From: Methylobacterium sp. SyP6R
GTDB lineage: Bacteria; Pseudomonadota; Alphaproteobacteria; Rhizobiales; Beijerinckiaceae
Length of the DNA stretch: 64,000 nt
NCBI RefSeq assembly: GCF_019216885.1
Contig: NZ_JAAQRC020000001.1
Location: 3,144,501-3,208,500 of the forward strand
Direction of reading: 5' to 3'
Below are positions 37,220-47,498 of this stretch, one piece after another. How positions within the stretch are numbered: position 1 is the first letter of the stretch; every line of letters starts with the position of its first letter. A program made the translations under genes and the position numbers. The notes under the pieces are model-generated. The model was not told the DNA's origin and searched no databases. It saw only the letters and a program-made list of their open reading frames with translations.

Positions 37220-38748
37220 GACTGGTGCTCCAGCGAGCGCCAGGCCCGGCCGTCGCGGGTCAGGAGTTCGTCCGCCTCCTTCGGCCCGGCGGTGCCGGCC
37301 TCGTAGGGCAGGGTGGCGAGCGTGCCCGAGGCCGCGGCATCGAGGATCGGCTGGACGATGCGCCAGCCGGCCTCGATCATGTCGGCGCGCTGGAACAGCG
37401 TCGGGTCGCCGATCATCGCGTCGTAGATCAGCGTCTCGTAGCCGGTGCTCGGCTCGGTCTTGAAGTAGTCCTTGTAGCAGAACCTCATGTCGACGCTGCC
37501 GAGCCGCACCGCCGGGCCCGGAATCTTGGCACCGAATTGCAGCGAGATGCCCTCGTCGGGCTGCAATTGCAGCACCAGCCAGTTCGGCACGTCCTCGCGA
37601 ACGTTGGTGCCCTTGAACAGCGACAGCGGCGCCTGCTTGAAGCGGATGGCGATCTCGGTGTCGCGCCGGGTCATCGCCTTGCCGGTGCGTAGGTAGAACG
37701 GCACCCCGGCCCAGCGCCAGTTGTCGATGCCGAGCTTGAGGGCCACGAAGGTCTCGGTGTCGGAGTCGTGGGCGACGTCCGGCTCCTCGCGGTAATCCTT
37801 GACGGCCTTGCCCTGGACCTCGCCCGCAACGTAGCGGCCCCGCACCGCATCCTCGACTTTGGCCGAGGGGGTGGCGAGCAGCACCTCCTCTTTCTTGTCG
37901 CGCACGGCCTCGGCCTCGAACGAGATCGGCGGCTCCATGGCGACCAGCGTGTAGAGCTGGAACAGGTGATTGGGCACCATGTCGCGCAAGGCGCCGGTGG
38001 CCTCGTAGAACTTCCCCCGTCCCTCGACGCCCACCGTTTCCGCGACGGTGATCTGGACGTGATCGATGTGGTCGCGGTTCCACAACGGCTCGAACAGGCC
38101 GTTGCCGAACCGGAACGCCATGATGTTCTGCACCGTCTCCTTGCCGAGGAAGTGGTCGATGCGAAAGACCTGGTCCTCGGACAGGACCTTCAGGATGTCG
38201 GCATCGAGCTTTTCCGCGGATGGAAGGTCGTGGCCGAACGGCTTCTCGATGATGACCCGGCGCCAGCGATCCTCACCCTGTTCGGTCAGCCCGGCCTCGC
38301 CGAGCTTGGCGATGGTCGACCCGAACAGGCCGGCGGCGACCGCGAGGTAGAACAGGACGTTGCCACCATCCTGCTTGCCCGACACCTCGGCGATGGCCCG
38401 CTTCAGCTCCTCGAACGAGGCCGCCTCCGACAGGTCGCCCGAGCGGTAATGGACCCGCCCGACGAGGTCGCTCCACACGCCTTCGTCGAATCCGCCGCCG
38501 CCGGCCTCACCGCCCTTTGCGGTGAGGAAGCCGCGCACGGTCTCGCTCAGCTCGGAGCGGAACTCCTCCGAGGACATCTCCGACCGGCTGACGCCGATCA
38601 CGGAAAAGTCCTGCGGCAAGAGGCCCCAGCGGCCGAGATTGTAGAGTGCCGGCATCAGCAGCCGGTGGGTGAGGTCGCCGGTCGCCCCGAAGATCACCAG
38701 GGTGCAGGCGGGCGGGGGCGCGGCCCCCTCGGCCATGGCGGAGGTCAT
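37216..38748 (-). CDS. zwf: Glucose-6-phosphate 1-dehydrogenase
   Basis: Oxidises glucose 6-phosphate to the lactone with NADP+ (or NAD+). Motifs are [20 protein letters not shown] for the nucleotide site and [20 protein letters not shown] for the substrate and catalytic region. The 510 residues fit the family. Start 38748 overlaps the gnd stop by the ATGA pattern; an in-frame ATG four codons later is an alternative. Coupled with gnd before it and pgl after it. Confidence 0.97.
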   Translation of the reverse strand: MTSAMAEGAAPPPACTLVIFGATGDLTHRLLMPALYNLGRWGLLPQDFSVIGVSRSEMSSEEFRSELSETVRGFLTAKGGEAGGGGFDEGVWSDLVGRVHYRSGDLSEAASFEELKRAIAEVSGKQDGGNVLFYLAVAAGLFGSTIAKLGEAGLTEQGEDRWRRVIIEKPFGHDLPSAEKLDADILKVLSEDQVFRIDHFLGKETVQNIMAFRFGNGLFEPLWNRDHIDHVQITVAETVGVEGRGKFYEATGALRDMVPNHLFQLYTLVAMEPPISFEAEAVRDKKEEVLLATPSAKVEDAVRGRYVAGEVQGKAVKDYREEPDVAHDSDTETFVALKLGIDNWRWAGVPFYLRTGKAMTRRDTEIAIRFKQAPLSLFKGTNVREDVPNWLVLQLQPDEGISLQFGAKIPGPAVRLGSVDMRFCYKDYFKTEPSTGYETLIYDAMIGDPTLFQRADMIEAGWRIVQPILDAAASGTLATLPYEAGTAGPKEADELLTRDGRAWRSLEHQS

Positions 38749-39719
38749 TTCGGCTCCTGGTGGCCGCCGAAGCCCTTGCGCATCGCCGAGAGCAGCTTGT
38801 CGGCGTAGGTCGCCTCCTGGCGCGAGCGGAAGCGGGCGTAGAGCGCGGCCGACAGGACGTGGGCCGGGATGGCCTCCTCGATCGCGGCGTTCAGCGTCCA
38901 GCGGCCCTCGCCCGAATCGGCGACGTGGCCCGAGAAGGCGTCGAGGTTCTCGTCGCCGGCGAGCGCTGTAGCGGTGAGGTCGAGGAGCCAGGACGAGACC
39001 ACGCTGCCCCGGCGCCAGACCTCGGCGATGTCGCCGATGTTGAGGTCGAAGCGCTGCGCCTCCGGCAGCTCCGTCGAGTTGGCGTGCTTGAGGATGTCGA
39101 AGCCCTCGGCATAGGCCTGCATCAGGCCGTACTCGATGCCGTTGTGGATCATCTTGACGAAGTGGCCGGCGCCGCTCGGCCCGGCATGGATGTAGCCGTG
39201 CTCGGCGCGGGAATCGCGGCCGTCGCGGCCCGGGGTGCGCGGCACCTCGCCGAGGCCGGGCGCGAGTGTCGAGAAGATTGGGTCGAGCCGGTCGACGGCT
39301 GCCTTGTGGCCGCCGATCATCATGCAGTAGCCGCGCTCCAGGCCCCAGACGCCGCCCGACGTGCCGACATCGACGTAGTGCAGGCCCTTCGCGTCGAGGG
39401 CGGCGGCGCGACGGATGTCGTCCTTGTAGAACGAGTTGCCGCCGTCGATGATCACGTCGTCCGGCTGCATCAGGCCGGCGATCGTCATCACCGTGACTTC
39501 GGTCGGGTCGCCCGCCGGCAGCATCACCCAGGCGGTGCGGGGCAATTCGAGCTTCGCGACGAAATCCTCGAGGCTGTCGGCGCCGACTGCCCCCTCCTGC
39601 ACCAGGGCCGCGACGGCCTTGGGATCCTGGTCGAACACCACGGCCGTGTGCCCGTTGCGCAGGAGCCGTCGGACGATGTTGCCGCCCATCCGACCGAGAC
39701 CGACCATGCCGAGTTGCAT
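38745..39719 (-). CDS. gnd: 6-phosphogluconate dehydrogenase (decarboxylating, short form)
   Basis: Converts 6-phosphogluconate to ribulose 5-phosphate and CO2. The protein starts [20 protein letters not shown], has [38 protein letters not shown] and [20 protein letters not shown]. At 324 residues it is the short YqeC/GntZ-type enzyme rather than the 470-residue type. It heads the gnd-zwf-pgl group; the tal-pgi gene lies upstream beyond a palindromic repeat. Confidence 0.95.
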   Translation of the reverse strand: MQLGMVGLGRMGGNIVRRLLRNGHTAVVFDQDPKAVAALVQEGAVGADSLEDFVAKLELPRTAWVMLPAGDPTEVTVMTIAGLMQPDDVIIDGGNSFYKDDIRRAAALDAKGLHYVDVGTSGGVWGLERGYCMMIGGHKAAVDRLDPIFSTLAPGLGEVPRTPGRDGRDSRAEHGYIHAGPSGAGHFVKMIHNGIEYGLMQAYAEGFDILKHANSTELPEAQRFDLNIGDIAEVWRRGSVVSSWLLDLTATALAGDENLDAFSGHVADSGEGRWTLNAAIEEAIPAHVLSAALYARFRSRQEATYADKLLSAMRKGFGGHQEPK

Positions 39720-39872
39720 CGTGTCACTCCTCGCCGGCGAGGCCGGGGCCGGCGGCCCGTGGGCGTGGGGGCCCGTCAAACGTTCAGCAGTGGCCCTCTC
39801 TCCCGCAAGCCAAACTGTTCACACGCTGCATTCCGCACCCACTCCCGCTTCAAGGCGAAGCGCTTCCCCTCA

Positions 39873-39968
39873 CCCTTGTGGGGAGGGGCTAGGGGTGGGG
39901 GTGGTGCCAGAGAAAGCTGAGCGGTGCCTTCTGCACCACCCCCACCCCCTGACCCCTCCCCACAAGGG
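39873..39968. repeat. Palindromic repeat with about 35-bp arms, copy 2
   Basis: Left arm 39873-39907 and right arm 39933-39968 pair with one or two mismatches. The arm core GGCTAGGGGTGGGGGTGG is the same as at 30463-30541, so this is one dispersed family. The stretch 39720-40053 holds no gene. It separates tal-pgi from gnd and may attenuate read-through. Confidence 0.8.
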
Positions 39969-40053
39969 GGAGGGGAGAGCGCTCACCCAGAAAAGCAGGT
40001 GCAATGGCGTCGTGTTGGTTAGTCGGCCCGAGAGAGGAGCCCTCGCGCTAGCC

Positions 40054-42885
40054 CTAACTAAGCGCCGACTTCAGCCGGTCGAGCCCCTTGGCCACATCGC
40101 CCTTGATGTGGACGCGCAAGGCCCGCCGCCCCCGCTCGGACAGCACGCCGAAATCGCCTCGCGCCTGCGCGGCGATCACCGTGGCAAAGCCCAGGCTACG
40201 GCCGGGAATGGCGAGGTCCGGCGCCTCCGAGGTGATCTGGAGGAAGACGCCGCTATCGGGCCCACCCTTGTAGGCCTGGCCGGTCGAGTGCAGGAAGCGC
40301 GGCCCGAACTCGGCGCAGGTCGCGACGTGCTTGGCGTCGCGAAGCGCCAGCCGGGCCTCCTGAAGCGCCGCCTGGTGCTCCGGATTGCGGGTGACGTAGG
40401 CGAGCAGCGCGACGTAGTCGCCGGTTCCGATGCGCCCGGCTTGCGCCTTGATCCAGCTCACCGGATCGGAGCCCGCACCCGCCTTGCGCAAGGCCTCGGC
40501 ATTGGCCGCATCGGTGTAGAGCGCGAAGGTCTCGTCCTCGGCCACCGGCGTCTCGGAGGGCAGTGCGCCGTCCTTCTCGGCGGCGGAGAACAGCTCGCGG
40601 GTCTTGATCTTGCTCGCCTCGACGTCGGGCTGGTCGAACGGGTTGATGCCGAGCACCGCGCCCGCCACCGCCGTGGCGATCTCGAAGCGGAAGAATTCCT
40701 GCGGCAGGCTCCGCTTCGAGGCGAGGCTGATCCGCACCACCGGGTGGCCGGCCTCCTCCAGGGCCTCGACCGCGGCATCCTGGGCGGCATCGGCGCCCTC
40801 GTCGAGGCGCAAGTACACGAAGACCCGGTCCGACCCGTAGGCGGACGCTGCCGCCAGGGGCTCGTTCTCGATCGGGATCAGGCCCTTACCCTGCTTGCCG
40901 GTCGATTCGGCGATCAGCTGCTCGGCCCAGGCGCCGAAGGTGTCGATGCCCTTCGATGCGACGAGCGTGACCTTGTCGCGCCCCTGTTCCGTCGCGGCCT
41001 TGCCCAGCACCAGGCCGAGCTGCACGCCCGGGTTCAGGTCCGGCGGCACGTCGGAGCCGCAGGAGCGCACCATGGTGCGGGCGCTCTCCAGGAAGGCCTT
41101 CACGTCGAGGCCCATGGCGGCGGCCGGCACCAGGCCGAAGGCCGAGAGCACGGAGTAGCGTCCACCGATCTGCTTCACGCCGTAGAAGATGCGCCGGAAG
41201 CCGTCGTCCTTCGCCGCCTTCTCCATCGCCGAGCCCGGATCGGTCACGGCGACGAAGTGGCGGCCGGCCTTGTCGTGCCCGACCACGTCGCGCATCCGGC
41301 CGAGGAAGTAATCGCGGAAGACGTTGGGTTCGAGGGTGGAGCCCGACTTCGAGGCGACGATGAACAGGGTGCGTTCCAGGTTCACCGCGGCCTCGACCGC
41401 CCGGACCTCGTCCGGATCGGTCGAATCGAGGATGCGCAGGCGCGGGAAGCCGGGCTGCTGGCCGAAGGTCTCGGCCAGAACCTCCGGGCCGAGGCTGGAG
41501 CCGCCCATGCCGAGCACGACCGCATCGGTGAAGCCCTCCTGCTTCACCTCAGCCGCGAAGGCGGCGTAGTCGGCGGCCTTCTTCGACTCGTCCTCCACGA
41601 TGGTGAGCCAGCCGAGCCATTGCGCCTCGTCGGCGCCGCTCCAAACGCTCGCGTCGCGCTGCCACAGGCGGCGCACCAGGCCGTCCTTGCGCCAGGTCTC
41701 GATTGCCTGCTTCACCGGTTCGTCGAGGCTGCCGAGCGCGAGCGCCTGCCGATCGAGACCGTTCCCCAGAAACTTCTGGCGCTTGCCGGCGACGGCGCCC
41801 AGCACCTTGTCGGCGGCATCGACGAAGAGCTGCACGCCCTCCTCGACGAGCTGGCGCGCCACCGCGTCGATATCGATGCCGGCCTTGGCGAGATGGGCCA
41901 TCACCCGCTCGGCCTCGTCGACTCCGTCCTCCAGGCTCGCCCGGACTTTTCCGTGATCGCGGAAGGCGTCCATCGTCGCCGGCGGGATGGTGTTGACGGT
42001 GTTGGGGCCGATCAGCTCCTCGACGTAGAGCACGTCGGAATAGGCCTTGTTCTTCACGCCGGTGGAGGCCCAGAGCAGGCGCTGCGGATGGGCGCCCTTG
42101 GTCGAAAGCTTTTGCCAGCGGTCCCCGGCGAACAGGCGCTTGTAGCGCTGATAGGCGAGCTTGGCGTTGGCGATCGCCACCTTGCCCTTGAGGCCTTCGA
42201 GGGCCGCCTTCTCGTCCGGATCGTTGGCCGCCGCGATCTTCTCGTCGAGGAGCTTGTCGACCGCCGCGTCGATGCGGCTGATGAAGAAGCTCGCCACGCT
42301 GGCGACCCGGCCGATGTCGCCGCCGCTCGCTGCAAACTTTTCCAGGCCGTCGATATAGGCGTTCGCCACGTCCTCGTAGGCGCCTTGGGCGAAGAGCAGC
42401 GTGACGTTGATGTTGATGCCGTCCGCCGTGAGGTCGCGGATCGCCGGGATACCCTCCGGGGTGGCGGGCACCTTCACCATCAGGTTGTCGCGGGCCACCG
42501 CCTTGTGGAGGCGGCGCGCCTCCTCCAGCGTCTCGGCGGTGTTCAGCGCCAGGTACGGCGACACTTCGAGGCTGACGAAGCCGTCCTGGCCGCCGCTCGC
42601 CTCGTAGACCGGGCGCAGCACGTCGGCCGCCGCCTGGATGTCGGCGATGGCCAGTCCCTCGTAGAGATCGATCACCCGCTGGTCGCCGGCCGCCTTGATC
42701 GCGTCGTCGTACTCGTCCGAGTGGCCGATCGCCTTCTCGAAGATCGCCGGGTTCGAGGTCACCCCGCGCAGGCCGTCCTCGTCGACCAGGCGCTTGAGCC
42801 CACCGTCCTGGACGAAGCCCCGGGCGACGAAATCGAGCCAGACGGCCTGGTCCTGTTCGGCGTGCAGCGTCTTGAGCGGGTTCAT
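40054..42885 (-). CDS. Fused transaldolase / glucose-6-phosphate isomerase, 943 aa
   Basis: Residues 1 to about 370 are transaldolase (VTSNPAIFEKAIGHSDEYDD; Schiff-base lysine 138 in NLMVKVPATPEGIPAI). Residues about 385-943 are glucose-6-phosphate isomerase (VVLGMGGSSLGPEVLAETFG, FIVASKSGSTLEPNVFRDYF). The fused tal-pgi arrangement is known in several alphaproteobacteria and cyanobacteria. It links the non-oxidative pentose-phosphate branch with the hexose-phosphate pool. Both active-site regions look complete. It lies upstream of gnd-zwf-pgl on the same strand. Confidence 0.95.
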   Translation of the reverse strand: MNPLKTLHAEQDQAVWLDFVARGFVQDGGLKRLVDEDGLRGVTSNPAIFEKAIGHSDEYDDAIKAAGDQRVIDLYEGLAIADIQAAADVLRPVYEASGGQDGFVSLEVSPYLALNTAETLEEARRLHKAVARDNLMVKVPATPEGIPAIRDLTADGININVTLLFAQGAYEDVANAYIDGLEKFAASGGDIGRVASVASFFISRIDAAVDKLLDEKIAAANDPDEKAALEGLKGKVAIANAKLAYQRYKRLFAGDRWQKLSTKGAHPQRLLWASTGVKNKAYSDVLYVEELIGPNTVNTIPPATMDAFRDHGKVRASLEDGVDEAERVMAHLAKAGIDIDAVARQLVEEGVQLFVDAADKVLGAVAGKRQKFLGNGLDRQALALGSLDEPVKQAIETWRKDGLVRRLWQRDASVWSGADEAQWLGWLTIVEDESKKAADYAAFAAEVKQEGFTDAVVLGMGGSSLGPEVLAETFGQQPGFPRLRILDSTDPDEVRAVEAAVNLERTLFIVASKSGSTLEPNVFRDYFLGRMRDVVGHDKAGRHFVAVTDPGSAMEKAAKDDGFRRIFYGVKQIGGRYSVLSAFGLVPAAAMGLDVKAFLESARTMVRSCGSDVPPDLNPGVQLGLVLGKAATEQGRDKVTLVASKGIDTFGAWAEQLIAESTGKQGKGLIPIENEPLAAASAYGSDRVFVYLRLDEGADAAQDAAVEALEEAGHPVVRISLASKRSLPQEFFRFEIATAVAGAVLGINPFDQPDVEASKIKTRELFSAAEKDGALPSETPVAEDETFALYTDAANAEALRKAGAGSDPVSWIKAQAGRIGTGDYVALLAYVTRNPEHQAALQEARLALRDAKHVATCAEFGPRFLHSTGQAYKGGPDSGVFLQITSEAPDLAIPGRSLGFATVIAAQARGDFGVLSERGRRALRVHIKGDVAKGLDRLKSALS

Positions 42886-43001
42886 GCCTGCGGTCTCCGC
42901 GTGTTTGCCGCAGATGTGGACCGGAAGTGGCCGCTGTCCAGGGGGGAGAGAGGCGAGAAGCTTGGCCGTTCGCGTGAAAAGCGTGCGGATCTTCGCTTAC
43001 G

Positions 43002-43376
43002 TCACCGCCGCGCGGGTCCGAGCGCCGCGCCGGCGACCAAGACCCAGCCGAGGATCAGGACCATGCCGCCGCTCGGTGCCGCCATCGGGAAGAGCGGCTG
43101 CTGCAGGAAGGCCCGGACCGCGAGGTCGCCGGAGAACAGCGCGAGGCCGAGGGACAGGGCGAAGCCCGCCGCCCGGACCACGACCGGATGGGCCCGCCCG
43201 CTGCCGGCCAGACACGCGAGGGCGAGCAGGGCAGGGGCGTGGAACAGCAGGAACTGCGCGGCCGTGGCGAGGCTCGTCGCCCCGGCGATATGGGCCGCCG
43301 CCGCCGACAACCCGACGCCGAGCGCGCCGGCAATGCCGGCAAGCGCCAGGAGCCCCCGGTCGGCCGGATGCATCAC
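43002..43376 (-). CDS. DUF423 membrane protein, 124 aa
   Basis: Four hydrophobic helices with the family pattern ([69 protein letters not shown]) identify the YgdD/DUF423 family, inner-membrane proteins of unknown function. The start overlaps the engB stop by 4 nt, so it is the last gene of the rpmH-rnpA-yidC-engB run. Confidence 0.88.
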   Translation of the reverse strand: MMHPADRGLLALAGIAGALGVGLSAAAAHIAGATSLATAAQFLLFHAPALLALACLAGSGRAHPVVVRAAGFALSLGLALFSGDLAVRAFLQQPLFPMAAPSGGMVLILGWVLVAGAALGPARR

Positions 43377-44044
43377 GCTTCCCCTCGCTCGGAGAGCAGA
43401 CGGGCGATGCTGGCGCGCAGGTCGGTGACGCCGTCATCGGTGCGGCTCGAGGTCAGGATGATCTCCGGATAGGCCGCCGGCCGCCGGGCGATCGCCGCCT
43501 TCGTCGCGTCGAGCCGGGCCTTGATCTCGTGCTTCTTGAGCGCGTCCGACTTGGTGAGCACGATCTGGTAGGAGACCGCGGCCTTGTCGAGCCCGTCCAG
43601 CACCTCGGCGTCGTTCGGCTTGATGCCGTGGCGCGAGTCGATCAGCACGTAGACCCGGGCGAGGTTGGCCCGGCCGCGCAGGTAGGAGTGGATCAGCTCG
43701 GTCCAGGCCGCGACCTTCGCCTTCTCGACCGCGGCATAGCCGTAGCCCGGCATGTCGACGAGGACGAGCTTGCCGCCGCCCACGTCGAAGAAGTTCAGCT
43801 GCTGGGTGCGCCCCGGCGTGTGCGAGGTGCGGGCGAGCGCGTTGCGGCCCGTCAGCGCGTTGATCAGGCTCGACTTGCCGACGTTGGACCGGCCCGCGAA
43901 GGCGATCTCGTGCCCCCGCATCGGCGGCAGGATCTCGAGCTTGTCGGCGGCGTAGAAGAAGTCGGCGGAGCCGGCGAAGAGCAGCCGCCCTGCTTCGCGC
44001 AGGGCGGCCTCCTTCTCGGCCTCGGTCTGAGACTGGTCCTGCAT
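43373..44044 (-). CDS. engB: Ribosome-biogenesis GTPase EngB/YsxC
   Basis: EngB assists assembly of the 50S subunit. GTPase motifs: G1 [20 protein letters not shown]3 [12 protein letters not shown]4 LTKSD, and switch sequence [13 protein letters not shown]. At 223 residues the length is usual. It follows yidC with a 13-nt gap. Confidence 0.97.
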   Translation of the reverse strand: MQDQSQTEAEKEAALREAGRLLFAGSADFFYAADKLEILPPMRGHEIAFAGRSNVGKSSLINALTGRNALARTSHTPGRTQQLNFFDVGGGKLVLVDMPGYGYAAVEKAKVAAWTELIHSYLRGRANLARVYVLIDSRHGIKPNDAEVLDGLDKAAVSYQIVLTKSDALKKHEIKARLDATKAAIARRPAAYPEIILTSSRTDDGVTDLRASIARLLSERGEA

Positions 44045-44057
44045 CGGTTCTGGACCC

Positions 44058-45908
44058 TCAGCCCTTGGCCTTCGCGGCCTTCGGGCGTGAGAATGTCGAG
44101 CGCAGGTTGTCCCAGAGCTCCACCTTCACCCCGTTGCGCCGCATGATCACGTATTGCTGGATCACCGACAGGGTGTTGTTCCACGCCCAGTAGATCACCA
44201 GGCCGGCCGGGAACGAGCCGAGCATGAAGGTGAAGATGATGGGCATGAAGGTGAAGACCTGGGCCTGGACCGGGTCCGGCGGCGCGGGGTTCATCTTCAT
44301 CTGCACGAACATCGTCACGCCCATGATGAGCGGCCAGATGCCGAGGTGGAGGAAGTCCGGCGGAGTGTAGGGCAGGAGGCCGAACAGGTTGAACACCGAG
44401 GTCGGGTCCGGCGCCGCGAGGTCGCGGATCCAGCCGAAGAACGGCGCGTGCCGCATCTCGATGGTGACGAACAGCACCTTGTAGAGCGAGAAGAAGACCG
44501 GGATTTGCACCAGCACCGGCCAGCAGCCGGCGACCGGGTTGATCTTCTCCTTCTTGTACAGCTCCATCATCGCCTGCTGCTGCTTCACCTTGTCGTCGGC
44601 GTAGCGCTCGCGGATGGCGGTCATTTCCGGCTGGACGGCCTTCATCTTGGCCATCGAGACGTAGGAGCGGTTGGCGATCGGCAGGAACAGCAGCTTCAGC
44701 AGGAAGGTGACGACCAGGATCGACACGCCGAAATTGCCGAACAGATGGTAGAAGAAGTCCAGCGCCTTGAACATCGGCTTGGTGATGAAGTAGAACCATC
44801 CCCAATCGATCAAGAGGTCGAAGCGCTTGATGCCGAGCGACTTCTCGTAGCCGTCGATGGTGCCGACCTCCTTGGCGCCGGCGAAGAGATGCTGCTGCGC
44901 CTCGATGCTGGCGCCGGGGGCGAGCGACTTGGCGTCGCCGAGGCTGCTCGCCTGGTAGACCTTGGTGGCGCCCTCGTCGCGCTCGGTGAACGAGCCGGTA
45001 TAGGGGGCCTTCTGGTCGGGAATCGCGGTGGCGGCCCAGTACTTGTCGGTGATGCCGAGGAAGCCGCCGGTCACGCCGGTCCAGGACTGGCCGCGGGTGC
45101 CGGGGGCGCCGAGCGGGTTGTCCTTGGCGAGCTTGTCGTAGGTGACTTCCTGCAGGCCCTTGTCGCCGAGCACGCCGATCATGCCCTCGTGCAGGACGTA
45201 GTAGCCCTGGGTGTGCGGCTTGCCCCAGCGCGAGACGAGGCCGTACGGGTAGAGGGTGACGGCGGTGCCGCCCTTGTTCTCGACCGCATCGGCGACCGTG
45301 AACATGAACTTGTCGTCGACCGAGATGGTGCGGCGGAAGGTGAGGCCGGCACCGTTGTCCCAGGTCAGCACCAGGGGCTTCTGCGGCGTCAGCACGTCGC
45401 CCTCGGCGGTCCACAGCGTGTCGCCGGTCGGCAGCGCCGAGGCGCCTTGCCCGGCTGCACCCTGACCCACCCAGCCGAACTCGGCGTAGTACGGGTTGGC
45501 CGAGCCGGTGGGCGAGAGCAGCACGATGCGCGGCGAGGAATTGTCCACGGTCTCGTGGTAGTTCTTCAGCGACACGTCGTCGATGCGGCCGCCCTTGAGA
45601 GCGATCGAGCCGGCGAGCGCCGGGGTGTCGATGCGCACCCGCGGCGAGCGGGCGAGCGCCTCATCGCGGGTCGCCGCGAGCGCCGGGCTGCCGCCGGGCG
45701 CGCCCGGCAGGGTGCCGGGGACCGGAGCCGCGGGACCGCCCTCGCGGGGGCTCGCCGCCGGACCGTCCTTCGCGGCCTGCGCCTGCTTGGCGGCCTGCTC
45801 CTGACGCTGGCGCTCGACCTGCGGCGCGCTGACGAAGTAGTTCCAGCCGAGCAGCACCGCCAGCGACAGCGCGACGGCGATGATCATGTTCGTCTTGTCG
45901 TTACCCAT
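44058..45908 (-). CDS. yidC: Membrane protein insertase YidC, 616 aa
   Basis: YidC/Oxa1 inserts inner-membrane proteins with or without Sec. The first helix ([20 protein letters not shown]) is followed by an Ala/Pro-rich linker, a large periplasmic beta domain and the conserved five-helix core ([60 protein letters not shown]). Length and layout are those of Gram-negative YidC. It lies between rnpA and engB, as is common. Confidence 0.97.
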   Translation of the reverse strand: MGNDKTNMIIAVALSLAVLLGWNYFVSAPQVERQRQEQAAKQAQAAKDGPAASPREGGPAAPVPGTLPGAPGGSPALAATRDEALARSPRVRIDTPALAGSIALKGGRIDDVSLKNYHETVDNSSPRIVLLSPTGSANPYYAEFGWVGQGAAGQGASALPTGDTLWTAEGDVLTPQKPLVLTWDNGAGLTFRRTISVDDKFMFTVADAVENKGGTAVTLYPYGLVSRWGKPHTQGYYVLHEGMIGVLGDKGLQEVTYDKLAKDNPLGAPGTRGQSWTGVTGGFLGITDKYWAATAIPDQKAPYTGSFTERDEGATKVYQASSLGDAKSLAPGASIEAQQHLFAGAKEVGTIDGYEKSLGIKRFDLLIDWGWFYFITKPMFKALDFFYHLFGNFGVSILVVTFLLKLLFLPIANRSYVSMAKMKAVQPEMTAIRERYADDKVKQQQAMMELYKKEKINPVAGCWPVLVQIPVFFSLYKVLFVTIEMRHAPFFGWIRDLAAPDPTSVFNLFGLLPYTPPDFLHLGIWPLIMGVTMFVQMKMNPAPPDPVQAQVFTFMPIIFTFMLGSFPAGLVIYWAWNNTLSVIQQYVIMRRNGVKVELWDNLRSTFSRPKAAKAKG

Positions 45909-46019
45909 GGACCCGCGACGCCTGCCGCCAAAAGAGCGGGACCGAGGGCGGGCCTGGCAGCCCGCATCCCGGCCCTCACGACCAACACGACGAGGCGATT
46001 CCGGCTGCCCGGGATCGCC

Positions 46020-46499
46020 TCATGAATTCCGTTCCGGGGACCTCGCCGCTGGAGCCTGTCCCGGCTTGCTCGAGCCCGTTTTCCCTCGCCCGCGCCCGGG
46101 CTTCGCGCCCTCGGCGGAAGGCGGCTTCGGGCCGCGGGGCTTCGTCACCACGCCGAGGGCCTGGGCGACATCCTCGACCAGCTGGGCGAAGGGCGCCGCC
46201 AGGGCGTCGCGCCGGCCGATCAGCACCACGTCGGCCGCTTTGTCCCGCTGCGCCGGCCCGGCCTGCTCCGCCGCGAGCCGGGCCGCGACCTTGAGGCGGC
46301 GGCGGATCCGGTTGCGCTCGGTGGCGTGGCCCTCGCGCTTCGTCACGGTGAAGCCCACGCGCAGGCCGCCCGGCGGTCCATCGTCCCGCAGGCGGCCCTG
46401 TGCCGTCAGGCGCTCGGTATGGAAACGGCGGCCCTTGGCCGCCGCCAGATAGTCCGGGCGCCGGGTGATCCGGCCGATCGGCGGCGAAGCACCGGTCAT
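46020..46499 (-). CDS. rnpA: Ribonuclease P protein component, 159 aa
   Basis: RnpA binds the RNase P RNA and aids 5' maturation of tRNA. The signature RVGFTVTKREGHATERNRIR followed by RRLKVAARLAAEQ is intact. The C-terminus carries about 35 extra residues rich in Lys, Pro and Ser beyond the usual 120, probably disordered and RNA-binding. It starts 46 nt after rpmH on the same strand. Confidence 0.95.
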   Translation of the reverse strand: MTGASPPIGRITRRPDYLAAAKGRRFHTERLTAQGRLRDDGPPGGLRVGFTVTKREGHATERNRIRRRLKVAARLAAEQAGPAQRDKAADVVLIGRRDALAAPFAQLVEDVAQALGVVTKPRGPKPPSAEGAKPGRGRGKTGSSKPGQAPAARSPERNS

Positions 46500-46545
46500 C
46501 GCGGTACTCCGGTCAACGCGGCGCTTGCGGGCACCGCGAGGCGCC

Positions 46546-46680
46546 TTACGCCGACAAGCGCTTGCGGCCGCGGGCGCGGCGGGCGGCGATCACCTTGCGG
46601 CCGCCGACGGTGGCCATGCGGGCACGGAAGCCGTGGCGGCGCTTGCGCACGAGCTTCGACGGTTGATAGGTTCTCTTCAC
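46546..46680 (-). CDS. rpmH: Ribosomal protein L34, 44 aa
   Basis: The reverse strand from GTG 46680 reads [20 protein letters not shown] and ends [10 protein letters not shown], the complete L34 of the large subunit. It is first in the conserved rpmH-rnpA-yidC order. The start codon is GTG, preceded by GAACGAGCC. Confidence 0.98.
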   Translation of the reverse strand: MKRTYQPSKLVRKRRHGFRARMATVGGRKVIAARRARGRKRLSA

Positions 46681-46888
46681 GGCTCGTTCTCCGAAGGCCG
46701 GGGCCGGCCCCGCGCGTCGCGCTGCCGAGGCCCTCGTGGTCCAGAATGTCTTGGCGAAAGCGAACCGCGCCCGAATTGGGGCGCGGTCACGTCGCGCCGG
46801 TGTATGGCGGAATGGTCCCCGCGAGTCAATCGCGTTAAGGATCGCCCGGAGAGCGCCGCGGGGCGCCCGCGCACCGAGGGAGACGCCG

Positions 46889-47080
46889 ATGTTCGACGAC
46901 GCCGAGAGCCGGAAGCCGGTGCACGCCGCCCATCAGATCGGCCAGGACCTCGCCGCCCTGTCCGTCTCCGATCTCGACGAGCGGATCGCGTCCCTGCGCC
47001 GGGAGATCGCCCGGCTCGAGGAGGACAAGCGGCGCAAGCAGGCTTCGCAGGAAGCGGCCCGGGCGGTGTTCAAGTTCTGA
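46889..47080 (+). CDS. DUF1192 family protein, 63 aa
   Basis: The short protein [20 protein letters not shown] then [20 protein letters not shown] and [17 protein letters not shown] is the alphaproteobacterial DUF1192, essentially one coiled-coil helix. A GAGGGAGAC ribosome-binding site precedes ATG 46889. It is divergent from rpmH. Function unknown. Confidence 0.88.
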   Translation: MFDDAESRKPVHAAHQIGQDLAALSVSDLDERIASLRREIARLEEDKRRKQASQEAARAVFKF

Positions 47081-47498
47081 CCCGGGGCGGGGTGCGGTCG
47101 GGATGTCCCGCTTCGGGGCGTCGGCGCGGAAGCGGTGTGCCAGGTGGCTGACCGGCGGTCGATTCAGGATCGTCCTTTCACGGCATCCGGCAGGGCCGGT
47201 TTGAAAGCGCGCGCTCTTCCTCTCTCCGCGGGCGCCGGGTGCGCAGGATGAGGGGGGCCGAGAGAGGAATCCTGCGCGACGTCCGTTCCCTCGACCGTCC
47301 TACGGCCGGCGGTCAGGCTCATCCTGGTCCGGTGGGCGGGACGAGGAACGATCGCGAGATGAGGAAGCGCCCACGCCAAGTTCGTAAGGTGGAGGTGAAC
47401 GGCGTGGGCGCGTGCCTCTCGGGGAGGACAGTAACCCGATCCTATACCGGTTCGATTGTACCGCCATCGCCACTTCGGGGGAGCCGGTCGCCCGGCCC
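47081..47498. other. Gene-free stretch between DUF1192 gene and thpR
   Basis: No convincing gene or terminator was seen in these 418 bases. A 112-codon reverse frame at 47164-47502 has a low-complexity Pro/Arg/His composition and is judged non-coding. An AT-richer patch lies near 47430-47470. Confidence 0.5.

Noticed and set aside
39436..43428. 1330-codon open frame on the forward strand, antisense to tal-pgi and neighbours
   Set aside because: Shadow of the third-codon GC bias of the true genes; its protein has Arg/His/Ala-rich low complexity and no family resemblance, while the reverse frame is an unmistakable Tal-Pgi.
43002..46680. Replication origin near rpmH
   Set aside because: rpmH-rnpA-yidC is next to dnaA and oriC in some bacteria, but no dnaA gene, DnaA-box cluster or AT-rich unwinding region was seen here.
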